DNA of 64,000 nucleotides from Lingula anatina. Taxonomy: Eukaryota; Brachiopoda; Lingulata; Lingulida; Lingulidae. Every line of letters starts with the position of its first letter. The first letter of the stretch is position 1. The position numbers and the translations under genes were made by a program. Location: NCBI RefSeq assembly GCF_001039355.2, contig NW_019775503.1, positions 95,100 through 159,099 of the forward strand, given 5' to 3'. This document shows, piece after piece, positions 1 through 11,529 of this stretch. The notes under the pieces are model-generated. The model searched no databases. It was given only the letters and a program-made list of their open reading frames with translations, and was not told the DNA's origin.

Positions 1-488
1 AAATAAAATAAGATATTCAGAAAATGTGACTTGCAAAGGAATTCAAGCCAAGTGAAGTTCAAAGTTGCACCTTGAAATCATCAGTATGTAAAAAATTTAA
101 TTCTAACAAAAAATTATATTATTTCCAGAAAAGTCAAACAATAAGACATGTTTTCCAATTGAAGCTTTATTTTAGTCCTAAGTTACCTTTCTGTAAGTTT
201 GAGAAGAGCAAGTGACATGGTTTTCCTTGAATGGTTACTATGGAGGCAGTGCCCAAAATAGGGTTTTCCTAATTTTGATGCAATATTACATACTGCTTAA
301 CAGCATGATGACCATCAATTTTTTATAATAAAACAAGTTTATAATAGATATTTAGGAAATGTGACCAGCAAAGGTCTTCAAGCCCATGGAAGACCAGAGT
401 CACACCTTGAATATGTCAAAATGTAAACAAGAGGTACTGTAATGAAATGAGCTTCATTCCATTTTCAAAACTTTTTTCACATCAAACA
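1..488. repeat. Degenerate dispersed repeat, two imperfect copies
   Basis: No gene is visible. Two related stretches, near 24-90 and 358-428, share the order 'atgtgac..gcaaagg..ttcaagcc..gaag..cacctTGAA..atgtaaa'. This suggests a diverged tandem or nested repeat with a spacing of about 335 bases. It abuts the 146-bp array and probably belongs to the same repeat block. Confidence 0.4.
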
Positions 489-700
489 AAACTAGAGGAT
501 CAGAGAGGCGATACCGCCTCCGAATATTGTACCACCAGCTGGAGTAAGCGCATTCGTATAGACCCCCCCCCCACAAAAAAAAAGGAACACCACCAGTCTT
601 GTGCTTGACAAGCTGTAAAAAAATGCAATCAACAAGAATTCTCAAAATATGCAAAAAAAATATATATAACTAAAAATGGTACAATCAAAGTTCAGTTCAT
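489..700 (+). repeat. Conserved flank of the 146-bp array (ACTAGA element end)
   Basis: The segment starts ctagaggatcagagaggcga, continues with an accaccagctggag block and a C-rich tract, and leads into the tandem array. The same order recurs at 3924-4140. The start resembles the reverse complement of the element end near 31785-31812 (tctgagagtgcagacctccg). It is probably the terminus of a non-autonomous mobile element that carries the tandem repeats inside it; the class is unknown. Confidence 0.5.
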
Positions 701-2150
701 CGTAAGGTAGTTCAAAGGTCAATTTCAAGGTCACATTTAGATTGCCAGTACATGACTTCCTATTCAAGTTCAATAGTAACTATGGACCTATCTCTGCCAG
801 TTTTGGAGATGAAAGGGAACCAAAATTTGCAAAGTTCAATTCACGATAAAAAATAGGTCAAAGGTCAATTTCAAAGTCACATTTAGTTTGCCAGTATATG
901 ACTTCCTATTCAAGTTCAATAGTAACTATGGACCTATCTTTGCCAGTTTTGGAGATAAAATGGAACCAAAATTTGCAAAGTTCAATTCATGATGAAAAGT
1001 AGGTCAAAGGTCAATTTCAAGGTCACATTAAGATTGCCAGTATATGACTTCCTATTCAAGTTCAATAGTTACTATGGACCTATCTCTGCCAGTTTTGGAG
1101 ATAAAAGGGAAGCAAAATTTGCAAAGTTCAGTTCATGGTGAAAAGTAGGTCAAAGGTCAATTTTAAGGTCACATTTAGATTGCCAGTATATGACTTCCTA
1201 TTCAAGTTCAATAGTAACTATGGACCTATCTCTGCCAGTTTTGGAGATAAAAGGGAAGCAAAATTTGCAAAGTTCAGTTCATGGTGAAAAGTAGGTCAAA
1301 GGTCAATTTTAAGGTCACATTTAGATTGCCAGTATATGACTTCCTATTCAAGTTCAATAGTAACTATGGACCTATCTCTGCCAGTTTTGGAGATAAAAGG
1401 GAAGCAAAATTTGCAAAGTTCAGTTCATGGTGAAAAGTAGGTCAAAGGTCAATTTTAAGGTCACATTTAGATTGCCAGTATATGACTTCCTATTCAAGTT
1501 CAATAGTAACTATGGACCTATCTCTGCCAGTTTTGGAGATAAAAGGGAAGCAAAATTTGCAAAGTTCAGTTCATGGTGAAAAGTAGGTCAAAGGTCAATT
1601 TTAAGGTCACATTTAGATTGCCAGTATATGACTTCCTATTCAAGTTCAATAGTAACTATGGACCTATCTCTGCCAGTTTTGGAGATAAAAGGGAAGCAAA
1701 ATTTGCAAAGTTCAGTTCATGGTGAAAAGTAGGTCAAAGGTCAATTTTAAGGTCACATTTAGATTGCCAGTATATGACTTCCTATTCAAGTTCAATAGTA
1801 ACTATGGACCTATCTCTGCCAGTTTTGGAGATAAAAGGGAACCAAAATTTGCAAACTTCAATTCATGATGAAAAGTAGGTCAAAGGTCAATTCCAAGGTC
1901 ACATTTAGATTGCCAGTATATGACTTCCTATTCAAGTTCAATAGTTACTATGGACCTATCTCTGCCAGTTTTGGGAATAAAAGGGAACAAAAACTTGCAA
2001 AGTTCAGTTCATGGTGAAAAGTAGGTCAAAGGTCAATTTCAAGGTCACAGTTAAATTGCCAGTATGTGACTTCCTATTCAACTTTAATTGTAACTATAGA
2101 CCTATCTCTGCCAGTTTTGGAGATATAAGGGACTAAATGTTATAATTTTG
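690..2150 (+). repeat. 146-bp satellite-like tandem array, ~10 units, each with a DR1 motif
   Basis: Ten head-to-tail units contain the order aggtcaaaggtca, aaggtcaca, gccagtatatgacttcctat, caagttcaatag, ctatggacctatc, tgccagttttgga. The 13-mer AGGTCAAAGGTCA occurs at 855, 1001, 1147, 1293, 1439, 1585, 1731, 1877 and 2023, always exactly 146 bases apart; the unit at 709 has the variant agttcaaaggtca. Units from about 1080 to 1800 are nearly identical, while the outer units differ more, as expected for homogenisation from the centre. AGGTCA-n-AGGTCA is the known DR1 half-site arrangement of RXR, HNF4 and COUP-TF type receptors. Whether it is bound here is unknown. Confidence 0.9.
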
Positions 2151-3920
2151 GAGTTACCATAATGTGCCATAAATTTCCTACAGAAAAAATTAATTAAAAT
2201 AAAGAAAAGGGTTTTTTGGTTGAAATTCTTGAAATGGGAGGTGCTCAGAAGTTCTAGATGTTCAAATTTCATGAAATAATGTCATTTTTGACCAGAAGTT
2301 GTCTGCCTCGCCAAGCCTTATGTTTTATTTTCCAGGAGTTCAAAATTTATTATCCTTTACCGTATTGCACATTTTGCTTTCACCACCACAATGTACTTTT
2401 TGATACAGCATAACTCGAAAACCGTATGGAATACAAAAAAACGGAGACCACTGTCAGTGTTGGGCTTTACATGCTCTACAAAATGCAAAAAAGAATGGGT
2501 CTCTAGCATTAACGGTTCCCGAATTAGAGACAGTTTTCAGTTTCGGTATCTTATGGCCCCTACTCCCGTGAAAATGCACCAATTGACCCCAAATTCACAG
2601 AGATGAAAGATGACCTGATGGGTAACTCTTTCCAATAATATTATAGGTTAGGTTTGTGTAGTTTTTGAATATCAGCGCAAATAATTTTTTTCTTAAAAAA
2701 ATTCATTTTTTTGAAAATTTTGGCCCATTTGACCTTGAAATAAAGGTCAAAGATCAAATCCAGGGGCACATTTGAAATCTCCACATATGACTTTCGGTCA
2801 GCCATCTGTAGAAATTTTTCCCATAATTCCTTCCGTATGGTAGATAATTAGCATTTAATTTTGCCATTTTTGGACAAGGGTGTATTGCAATGAGCGCCAC
2901 ACCTAGACCCGACAGCACCGACAAAGCCCAAATTTTACGTGGAACGAGTTGAGATTATAGGTGACCTAAATCCAAGAGATAGGTACAGAGGCCCTTACCG
3001 TCTAGGAGGAGAAGCGGTAACGGTGAGATGGCGGCGGAGCCAGAGGAGATGGCGGAGCCACAGGAGCCAGCGGAACATGGGGGTCGGGACTAAAACCATG
3101 TGTACCGCCAGCGCCTGTGTAGTTTTTGAATATCAGCGCAAATATCAGCGCCAGCGCCTACGCTGGCGGTACAATAACCTAGTTTTTTTAGACAGGGATG
3201 TAAGTTGTTATCATTATTTTACTGCAACATCTTTTTCTGAAAAATAAAGAATCTATTTGCTGCACAAAAGAGCATTTTTGTACAACTCTGAAATTTATTT
3301 AAAATAATACAAATTTTTTAATAAGTAAATATCTATTTTCCTTTCTATTTATTTTAATATAGTTGGATATTTTGTTATAAAAACAGGCACACAGGAGTGC
3401 ATTCACATGGGTTAATACTTTCTAGTTCATGTTTAATGGAAATGTTCATTCCTATTTTAATTAAACATGAAAAACATGCCATATTTACTTCTGCAAAAAA
3501 AAAAAAAAAAAAAAAAAAAATGTACAACATTATGGTGTTAGCTCTTCTGTGAAAATGAGGGTGGCCCTGAAAAGGGCCTGGGAATAGGATGGAGTCCTAT
3601 GCCCACACCAAAACAAATTTTTAAAATTTCAGGAAAACTTTTGCCTGATGAGCTGTTTCGTGGCTCCCACCCCATCTGGGCAGGTCTCTAACTGCTGAAC
3701 ATCTGGCAATGGGAGTCCAGCTGGCACACATAATGGTGATGCTGTAGGCAGCCTCGGGGGGAATATTGGAGAGCGCCCAGACCTGTCCAGACACCTGAAA
3801 ACATTGTTACAGAAGAATGATATTTTTCCAGAAAGCAAATGCTGATGTCAGAAAACTTATTATAAAAAGAAAATGTACATATATTTTGCAAGTTTATGAT
3901 TTTAAAGTGGAAAAAGAAAG
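2151..3920. other. Repeat-derived non-coding stretch with small foldbacks
   Basis: No convincing gene is present; short open frames here look like chance. A phrase 'gtagtttttgaatatcagcg' occurs at about 2657 and again at about 3118. The second occurrence lies inside a foldback whose outer arms are gtaccgccagcg and cgctggcggtac (about 3098-3172), with an inner hairpin cgccagcg/cgctggcg. A second small duplication is the 'aaggtcaaagatcaaat' stretch near 2740. A poly(A) run sits at about 3497-3520. All are consistent with non-autonomous element debris. Confidence 0.4.
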
Positions 3921-3923
3921 ATA

Positions 3924-4254
3924 ACTAGAGGATCAGAGAGGCGATACCGCCTCCTGATATAGTACCACCAGCTGGAGCAAGCGCATTCATATGGACCCCG
4001 CCCCCGTCCCCCCCCAAAAAAAAAGAGACACCACCACCAGTCCTATGCTTGACAAGCTCTATAAAATGCAATCAACAAGAATTCTCAAAATATGCAAAAA
4101 ATATAACCAAAAATGGTACAATCAAAATTCAGTTCATCATAAAAAGTAGGTCAAAGGTCAATTTTAAAGTCACAGTTAATTGCCAGTATATGACTTCCTA
4201 TTCAAGTTCAATAGTAACTATGGACCTATCTCTGCCAGTTTTGGAGATAAAAGG
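3924..4254 (+). repeat. Second copy of the array flank plus the start of a 146-bp unit, cut by the gap
   Basis: The sequence repeats the 489-830 segment: ctagaggatcagagaggcga, the accaccagctggag block, the C-rich tract, then AGGTCAAAGGTCA at 4148 and the tgccagttttggagataaaa end of a unit. It runs directly into the N gap, so a second 146-bp array probably lies partly or wholly in the unassembled bases. Confidence 0.75.
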
Positions 4255-4880
4255 NNNNNNNNNNNNNNNNNNNNNNNNNNNNNNNNNNNNNNNNNNNNNN
4301 NNNNNNNNNNNNNNNNNNNNNNNNNNNNNNNNNNNNNNNNNNNNNNNNNNNNNNNNNNNNNNNNNNNNNNNNNNNNNNNNNNNNNNNNNNNNNNNNNNNN
4401 NNNNNNNNNNNNNNNNNNNNNNNNNNNNNNNNNNNNNNNNNNNNNNNNNNNNNNNNNNNNNNNNNNNNNNNNNNNNNNNNNNNNNNNNNNNNNNNNNNNN
4501 NNNNNNNNNNNNNNNNNNNNNNNNNNNNNNNNNNNNNNNNNNNNNNNNNNNNNNNNNNNNNNNNNNNNNNNNNNNNNNNNNNNNNNNNNNNNNNNNNNNN
4601 NNNNNNNNNNNNNNNNNNNNNNNNNNNNNNNNNNNNNNNNNNNNNNNNNNNNNNNNNNNNNNNNNNNNNNNNNNNNNNNNNNNNNNNNNNNNNNNNNNNN
4701 NNNNNNNNNNNNNNNNNNNNNNNNNNNNNNNNNNNNNNNNNNNNNNNNNNNNNNNNNNNNNNNNNNNNNNNNNNNNNNNNNNNNNNNNNNNNNNNNNNNN
4801 NNNNNNNNNNNNNNNNNNNNNNNNNNNNNNNNNNNNNNNNNNNNNNNNNNNNNNNNNNNNNNNNNNNNNNNNNNNNNNNN
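4255..4880. other. Assembly gap (626 N)
   Basis: This is a continuous run of N. The sequence entering the gap is a 146-bp array unit and the sequence leaving it is a different ~160-bp repeat, so the gap sits in a repeat junction and its true length may differ from 626. Confidence 0.99.
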
Positions 4881-5260
4881 GATTTTCGAACTTGACCTGC
4901 GTTTTAGTAAGATTGATTACTCCTGTGAGTTTCATGACAACAGGTCTATCAGTTTTCCTTGAAATGTGTTAACAGTGTTGCACATATGCTGAAAAGTGAA
5001 AAAAAACAGCATAACTACTAAAATAGTGGCCGGATCATGCCGATTTTCGAACTTGATCTGCGTTTTAGTAAGATTGATTACTCCTGTGAGTTTCATGACA
5101 ACAGGCCTATCGGTTTTCCTTGAAATGTGTTAACAGTGTTGCATATATGCTAAAAAGTGTTAAAAACAGCATAAATTCTACAATAATGGCCCGATCATGC
5201 TGATTTTCGAACTTGACCTGCGTTTTATGAATATTAGTCAGCTCTGTAAATATAAAGCTA
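4881..5260 (+). repeat. ~160-bp tandem repeat, 2.2 copies
   Basis: The phrase gattttcgaacttgac/tctg starts at 4881, 5042 and 5202, a spacing of 161 and 160 bases. Units share tagtaagattgattactcct, gtgagtttcatgacaacagg and cagcata. A diverged piece (gaacttgacctgcattttat) appears again near 5558. The array probably extends into the gap on its left. Confidence 0.8.
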
Positions 5261-5274
5261 AAAAGTAAAACTGT

Positions 5275-5530
5275 CTTCCACTTATGGTGTTAACGCTGAA
5301 AGTGCACGGCGACAGCGACATGATTGGCGACGGCAACGGCGACCGCGACGACAGACGCAGGTGATGGCAATATGTACAGACACATCTGTGTCTGTACATA
5401 AAAATGCTTTTCCACTTAACGTGTTATCTGTGAACGTGCACAGCGACAACGGCCATGACGACGACAACAGACACAGGTGACAGCTTTATGTACAGACACA
5501 AATGTGTCTGTACATAAAAACAGCAGAACT
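5275..5530. repeat. Two ~116-bp repeat units each ending in a perfect hairpin
   Basis: Each unit has a purine-rich 'gtgcac.gcgacaacggc'-type tract, then 'caggtga', then a 13-base inverted repeat ATGTACAGACACA / TGTGTCTGTACAT with a 2-base loop. The hairpins lie at 5372-5399 (loop TC) and 5488-5515 (loop AA). The arms are identical between copies although the flanks are not. Related decayed copies are seen near 5685 and at 13741-13805. Confidence 0.75.
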
Positions 5531-5751
5531 TTTAAGAAAATGTGCCAATGAAGCTGTTTGAACTTGACCTGCATTTTATGAATATTCATGGATTAAGAAT
5601 GTTTGAAGACAAAAGGCCAAATGGTTTTGGAATTCTTGCATTATCTTTCAAAGTGCACTGCAACAGCAACAGCAACTACAAAAACAGGTGATGGCTATAT
5701 GAACAGACATCTAAAGAGCTTGCTATTGTCATTTAAGACAGACTAAGGCAA

Positions 5752-7164
5752 CTAACAGATGACTTTGTATAATAGATGGGCAATGGTCATGCCCACATCA
5801 CCAATGTGAATAGGATCCCCTGGCAACTTAGCCACAGATCCGCAAAGATAATGGAGGGAGTCACATCTTCCATCAATATGCTGATTTGTAATATAAAAAG
5901 TATCAAAAATATCCACCCTTAGTTCAACCATGTCCTTTTTTATCATATCACTAGCTGCAGCTTTTGAAAATCGATTGCATGTTCCTTGCGCACGTCCCCC
6001 AGCAGGGATGGTGACAAAATAAATTTTGATGTTGCTAGTATTTGGGTTCGATCTCAAACTTTTCAGATAGTCAGTGAACTCTTTGGTTTCCTTATATAGC
6101 CGTGAAGGTCCATCATTTTGTTTTGATAAAGTCCATAAACCATAGCCTATCACAATCACATCAGAATCAGACCATTGTTGTTTAGAGGAAAGGTACCTTT
6201 TTAAATTTTCTTTTGCATCATATGGATACCCACCCCACATAGCTCCAATGTTGTCTTCAAAATGATACAGTCCCTGCTTTAGTTGTTGAGTTATAAAAGT
6301 TTCCTTGCTTCCAAGTAACTCCAAAAGGTAAAAAGCTGCATATCGCATGTGAGAATCACCAACAAAAGCTATGCTGGCTTTCTTTCTTTTACATTCAAAC
6401 AGTTCCTTGGTTGTCATGAAGTGGAAGAGACAATCATCTTCTGTAAACCACAGCCATGTTCCATTCTGTTTTATCCATTTGCCATTCATGTAATCTAACA
6501 CAGTTTTCTGCTCGCAAATCTCTTTTCTAATTTTTGTCTTTTCTTTTGATATACCTGGAGAAGGACATAACTCGATTGGCTTGAATGTTTTTGTAATTTT
6601 TCCAGGGTAACCCTGCAAAATGCCATGACTTCTATACGCCTCAAAGTCAACATACTCCAAAGTCACTTTTACTTGAACACACTTGATGCTTGGCCGCCGA
6701 CAACACACTTCATAAGTTCCATTGAAATGATCCTGAACTGAACAAAACAAACTCTCTTCCCCTTCTGCCAAAGTTCTAAAACTGCTTCCGCCAGCTGTTG
6801 GAGATAGAATACCATGGTCCTTAGTTTTGGTCCTTTCAGTTATGATTGCTCTTAAGTGGGTAGTATCCACTTCAGTGTGCATTTCGTGAACATACTGCTT
6901 TACTTTATTTTGATATGTACGGTGTGCATCAGAGTTCTTCAATCCAACAAACATAGAGGCTGTGTCGTTCTTACCAAATTTTAACCAGCAATGATAGAGT
7001 TTTTCTGCCTCATGGTTCTCTTTCCGAGGTTTAACGCATGGCGAGCTCTTCGGAATACGTGTCATCCTGGGTTCAGTATCATTTTTCCAGACTAAAGTCA
7101 TAAATAACAAGGAAACTATCGAGACAAAACACCCAGTCACAAACAATCTTCTGAAAAGTGTCAT
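5752..7164 (-). CDS. NXPE-like protein (neurexophilin-like and PC-esterase domains)
   Basis: This intronless gene encodes 470 aa. Residues 8-26 form a hydrophobic N-terminal anchor, consistent with a type II Golgi/secretory protein. The middle part (about 130-205) holds a neurexophilin-like segment with a DHFNGTYEV stretch and paired cysteines. The C-terminal part is an SGNH/PC-esterase fold with the GDSH block at 269-272 (Ser271 as expected nucleophile) and DSLH at 435-438 supplying the Asp/His pair. NXPE proteins are 450-560 aa, so the length is complete. Family members are thought to modify secreted or cell-surface glycans, but the exact substrate is not known and cannot be read here. The family is commonly multicopy in invertebrates, so no orthologue is assigned. 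It lies downstream of GLYCTK on the same strand. Confidence 0.85.
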   Translation of the reverse strand: MTLFRRLFVTGCFVSIVSLLFMTLVWKNDTEPRMTRIPKSSPCVKPRKENHEAEKLYHCWLKFGKNDTASMFVGLKNSDAHRTYQNKVKQYVHEMHTEVDTTHLRAIITERTKTKDHGILSPTAGGSSFRTLAEGEESLFCSVQDHFNGTYEVCCRRPSIKCVQVKVTLEYVDFEAYRSHGILQGYPGKITKTFKPIELCPSPGISKEKTKIRKEICEQKTVLDYMNGKWIKQNGTWLWFTEDDCLFHFMTTKELFECKRKKASIAFVGDSHMRYAAFYLLELLGSKETFITQQLKQGLYHFEDNIGAMWGGYPYDAKENLKRYLSSKQQWSDSDVIVIGYGLWTLSKQNDGPSRLYKETKEFTDYLKSLRSNPNTSNIKIYFVTIPAGGRAQGTCNRFSKAAASDMIKKDMVELRVDIFDTFYITNQHIDGRCDSLHYLCGSVAKLPGDPIHIGDVGMTIAHLLYKVIC

Positions 7165-8778
7165 AGTAATTTTCAGTCAAGTACACACCAAGAAATAATT
7201 AAAAGGTACTTCTTAAAATTAAAGCACTATAAGCATAATATGCAGTTTTCGTAATGAAAGCCCTTCACTGTTAGTTGGATATATAATATGACTGAGGTTT
7301 CTGTTTGGTTTACCAATGAAAGTCGCTTTTTATTTACTGACATGAGCGAAATGCTCATATTATTTAGTGTGAATCCCATTCCTGTGACTTGTGAATGCAA
7401 CTCTTCTTTGTCTTCTGTAAAATGAAGTCATTACACTCACTGATCTGTGATTTTAACCTGTGGTTCCTGTACTCCAAATGAGATATGAATAAAATTTTAT
7501 TTACTGTGATTTGTATATTGAATCATGATAATTTTATTTCCAGTGAATTGTGATAACTAACCCCCTCAATGGGTCCCTCATGAAGTAAATGGTTCTATGA
7601 ATTGTTTATTGCATCATTTACCACATATTCCAGTAGGATAGATTCAGAGGTCCTGCTGGCAATCCACGTCTTATATACTTTATTTCAGATGAGTTAAAAG
7701 TTTTTCTTTGTAAATATTTAATGAACCATATGTTTCGTCTTCCATATCTTTTGGTTAACCTTCAGATGACGTAGAATCATGACAACAGATTTTGTTAAGT
7801 GTCTACATTTTTAAAAATCTTTTACATAGAGGTTTATAATGTTCAACTCTGAAAAGAATTTTTTTTATTTTTACCAAACTTAATAGAGTTAATTTAATTT
7901 TTTTTCAAAATTAATACCATAAACATGCACGACACTAGTGTCTTCAGTCAGAATCTTTCTGTTGCATTGTGAATCCCTTACTTATATGAGTCTGGCAATA
8001 ACTGCTTACAGTCATTTGTTTTGGATTATAGCCTGTTAATGTGAGCTAGGGAGAGTTGTTCTCTTGAAATTAATTGACAGATGGATGTTTAAGATGAGTT
8101 TCATAATAATCATCATTATCAGTATTTTTGAAACTCAAAATTTGATGTTACTATACATGACTCATTCTTACTCCTTGTTTTAATCTTGAATACATTCTAA
8201 ATCACATTTTCAAGAACTGCATCAAAATTGAAATTCATGTATGCAGTGGACAAAGTCATAAAATAACTTTTTAAAAATACTGCATACAGTCAAAATTAAA
8301 TTCTGTCCATTTGATTATTTATTTCACGGTCTGACATGTATTCTTTAACTGGAGAAATTGACAAAAGAAATGGAAGGGAATTTAAGTTAATATACAGTTG
8401 TTGGTTTTTCTTTAACAGAGATATTTTAATATGAGTTGTTACAGAATTATATATATATATATGGAATTATAATGTGGAACTTGAAAGGATCAAGCTGTCA
8501 TCAGTCAATCAATTTTAAACTACCCCTATACAAAACTCACGCTGCGGTTGAAGATGTGAATAATGATATTCCTTTTGAAGCTTGACTTGTGTTAGGTAGC
8601 AAAGACCTTTGTTTACATAGGAGTGAAACTCTCCCAACTGGGATATGGAAATGTTATGCCTGGTGAAGAATACATTTCAACTGATCATGTCAATTTCAAA
8701 AGATGTGATATTACTGCCTATAATTTTCTACAATTATGTAATAGCTAGAAGACCACTGGGAGAGAGCAGTTACCGGTA
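7165..8778. other. Intergenic, NXPE-like 5' side and GLYCTK 3' side
   Basis: No further gene is seen. The stretch contains a short (AT)n run near 8447-8461. A possible GLYCTK poly(A) signal on the minus strand (AATAAA) lies at 8318-8323, about 455 bases past the GLYCTK stop. Nothing else stands out. Confidence 0.5.
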
Positions 8779-10593
8779 TTATATACATCTTTTGATCAGC
8801 AGAAACTGCAGATCCATAACATTAGTACCTGTTGCTCCTGTAACCAATAAATCCTGCCCATTATTAGCTTGTTTAAAGAAGTTATAGCTATTATTGTCAT
8901 TCAAGAATTCAACAGCATCAAGGTCAGCACTTAAAGTCAAGGTCATGGGGTCAGCAAATGCGCCTGCTGCATCTGTGGGACCATCTTGTCCATCAGTACC
9001 TACACTCAGAAACTGGATGTTAAAATCATTTTTATATGGACTGTCAGAAAATAACATATTCAGTTCTATGGCTGTTGAGTGGGCCATTTCCTGGTTTCGT
9101 CCACCCTGACCTTGACCTTTGACACTGACTGTAGTCTCTCCACCACATATTACACACAAAGGCTGGCCAGAATTTTGTGCCTGTGACACAGCTCGACGCA
9201 AACTATTCACAGCTTCTTTTGTCATTCCTGTCTGTACTAAGCTAATTTCTGCCTTAATCAGGGACTTATTAGATGACATGTGTTGCTGTTTGTCTTTAAA
9301 TGACTCACAGATAAAATGGGCCATCTTCCCAAACATCACACCAATGTCTCTTGCCTCCCCCTCCAATTGGTCAGTGAGGACAAATGCCACATACCCCAGG
9401 GCCTCTGCTTTCTCCACTGCTGCCTTGATGGCAATACTGTTACTGCCTATGATAACATTTTGCACCTATTTGTCAGAAAAAAAATAAATCAGTAAAGTCA
9501 TTTGGCTCATGCTTTAAGGTCTTTTTGTCATACAATAAAGAAAATATATATAATATACAACTTATTTCAAGGGCTTTTTGATCAACTTTTAAGGGTTTTG
9601 ATTCCCTGAGAATTTACATAGTTATTAAGTTAAAATAGCTAATGTGCTAATTATTGCAATACATACGTACTGATCTGTATTTTTTTGATAAAAATGGATC
9701 GCCTCTCAATGTGACTATAGCTTACACCAGAAACAATCTACTTGAATCTGATATATAATCCTAATAAGCTTGTTATTCCCAAATCAAGCTATGGACTTTT
9801 CAGAAGCCTGTCTCACCAAATAAACTAAGCTTGGAAATAGGTCTAAACAATTATAAGTCATCAAAACTTTTGCATATTGCAGTTCATATTAAACCCACAG
9901 TAGTCTGCTTAAGGAAAGACTGGTCAGAAACATCAGTCATACCTTTCCTGTTATAAAACAGGTGCAATTTTTGATTAAATTGAACTGCTACTATAACAGT
10001 ATTGACTTACCTCGGGTCAAAGAAGACTATGATTTTGATCTAAAAGTTTAGACCAATTTTTGGACTACAGGTACCAGTTTCACAAAAAACTTAATTCAGG
10101 TTCCATGGCTCAGAACTTCATAACAAGGTTACATGGTCATATCTTACCCTATCAGGAACAGTGTAACAGCACCTTCATGGAAATCCTAGTCAACTAAGCC
10201 AGGGAACTGACTTCAGTTTTTTTGTGAAACTGGGGCCAGCTCTTCTGTGAAACAGGCCCCTAGCCTAGCTACTGACATTAGTCAGACTATATCAGGACTA
10301 AGCTGGTATTGGGATGGTATATATTTTACCTGATTCCAGTCACATTCAACACTGTCATCACTCAGAAATCTGTTAGTTTCAGTGGATGAACATCCCTTTT
10401 TGAGAGAGTTTTCATTGGCAGCACCCTTTTGAAGAAATGTCAATACTGACTTTGGCACCTTGTCAACTAAATCTAAATCTGAAATAAAGGAAAAGCAAAA
10501 GGTTTTGATCAATCCATCAATTTTGGAAACTGCTGTTATTATGACTTATATGTGCTGAAATAACCACAGGACTACAATAGGAAGAGAGAGAGG

Positions 10594-10625
<32 letters not shown>

Positions 10626-11474
10626 GAGGTTGAAGCTGACTTTTTTATACACAGTATGAATAATATTGTTAAAGGGATCAATAACTTTATTTTTCATTCA
10701 AAATTGCTATGACCAAAACAATCAACATAAGTCAAACTAGTATGGAGATATGTATCCAATTTTTGCTGTAAAATCATTCACATATTGCTAAAAAAATCTC
10801 AGTCTGGAAGCATTTCAGCCTTTTTAATCTTGGAATTAGAAATATTTTACTACTTCTAATTTTTACCATGAAAAAAAGAGGAAAAGACTAGGCTTACCAG
10901 CAAAGAGGTGAAGACACTGTTGAGCAGAAGACACGTCCTTCACAGTGGGACCACTTGCTATCATATCCAGAGGGTCTCCGACAATGTCTGACAATATCAG
11001 TGAAATCACCTAGATTTACATAACAATATAAGATACAATACAGTTCTGATCAATGATATTCAGTGCTTCCAAGCCACATCTGATTCAGTTATTATTGTTG
11101 TCATCCTCTGCAAATCCTAAACAAATTGATATTATCATGAATTTATGGGAGAAGATGTGTAAAATCTAAATCACTAAATCGATTTTGTTGAATCTTTCTA
11201 GTTTGGTCTTCGCTCATTTTTTACGACAATGCTACTTGTGATTAAAGTAAAAATAGATCTAAACAACTGGTCCATCTCTCTAAAAGATCATGGCAGATGT
11301 GTATATGAATATGCTGTACAATATATGCAACTTCATAATATTACATTATACTCTGGCACATTTACTGCTTACTTTTCACCTTTTTACCTTTCCTGCCCTG
11401 ACAACTAGGAAAATAACAAGAAATTGGATGCTGAAACTGGTATCATAAGTCCCTGAAGCGACCACAGCATCAGC

Positions 11475-11529
<55 letters not shown>

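Noticed and set aside
690-2150. Regularly spaced repeats resembling a CRISPR array
   Set aside because: The whole 146-bp unit is repeated without unique spacers, and the DNA is animal nuclear DNA with intron-split genes. It is a tandem satellite.
2391-3247. Open frames of 71 and 102 codons in the first repeat region
   Set aside because: They overlap repeat and foldback sequence, show no known domain and have no splice-site support.
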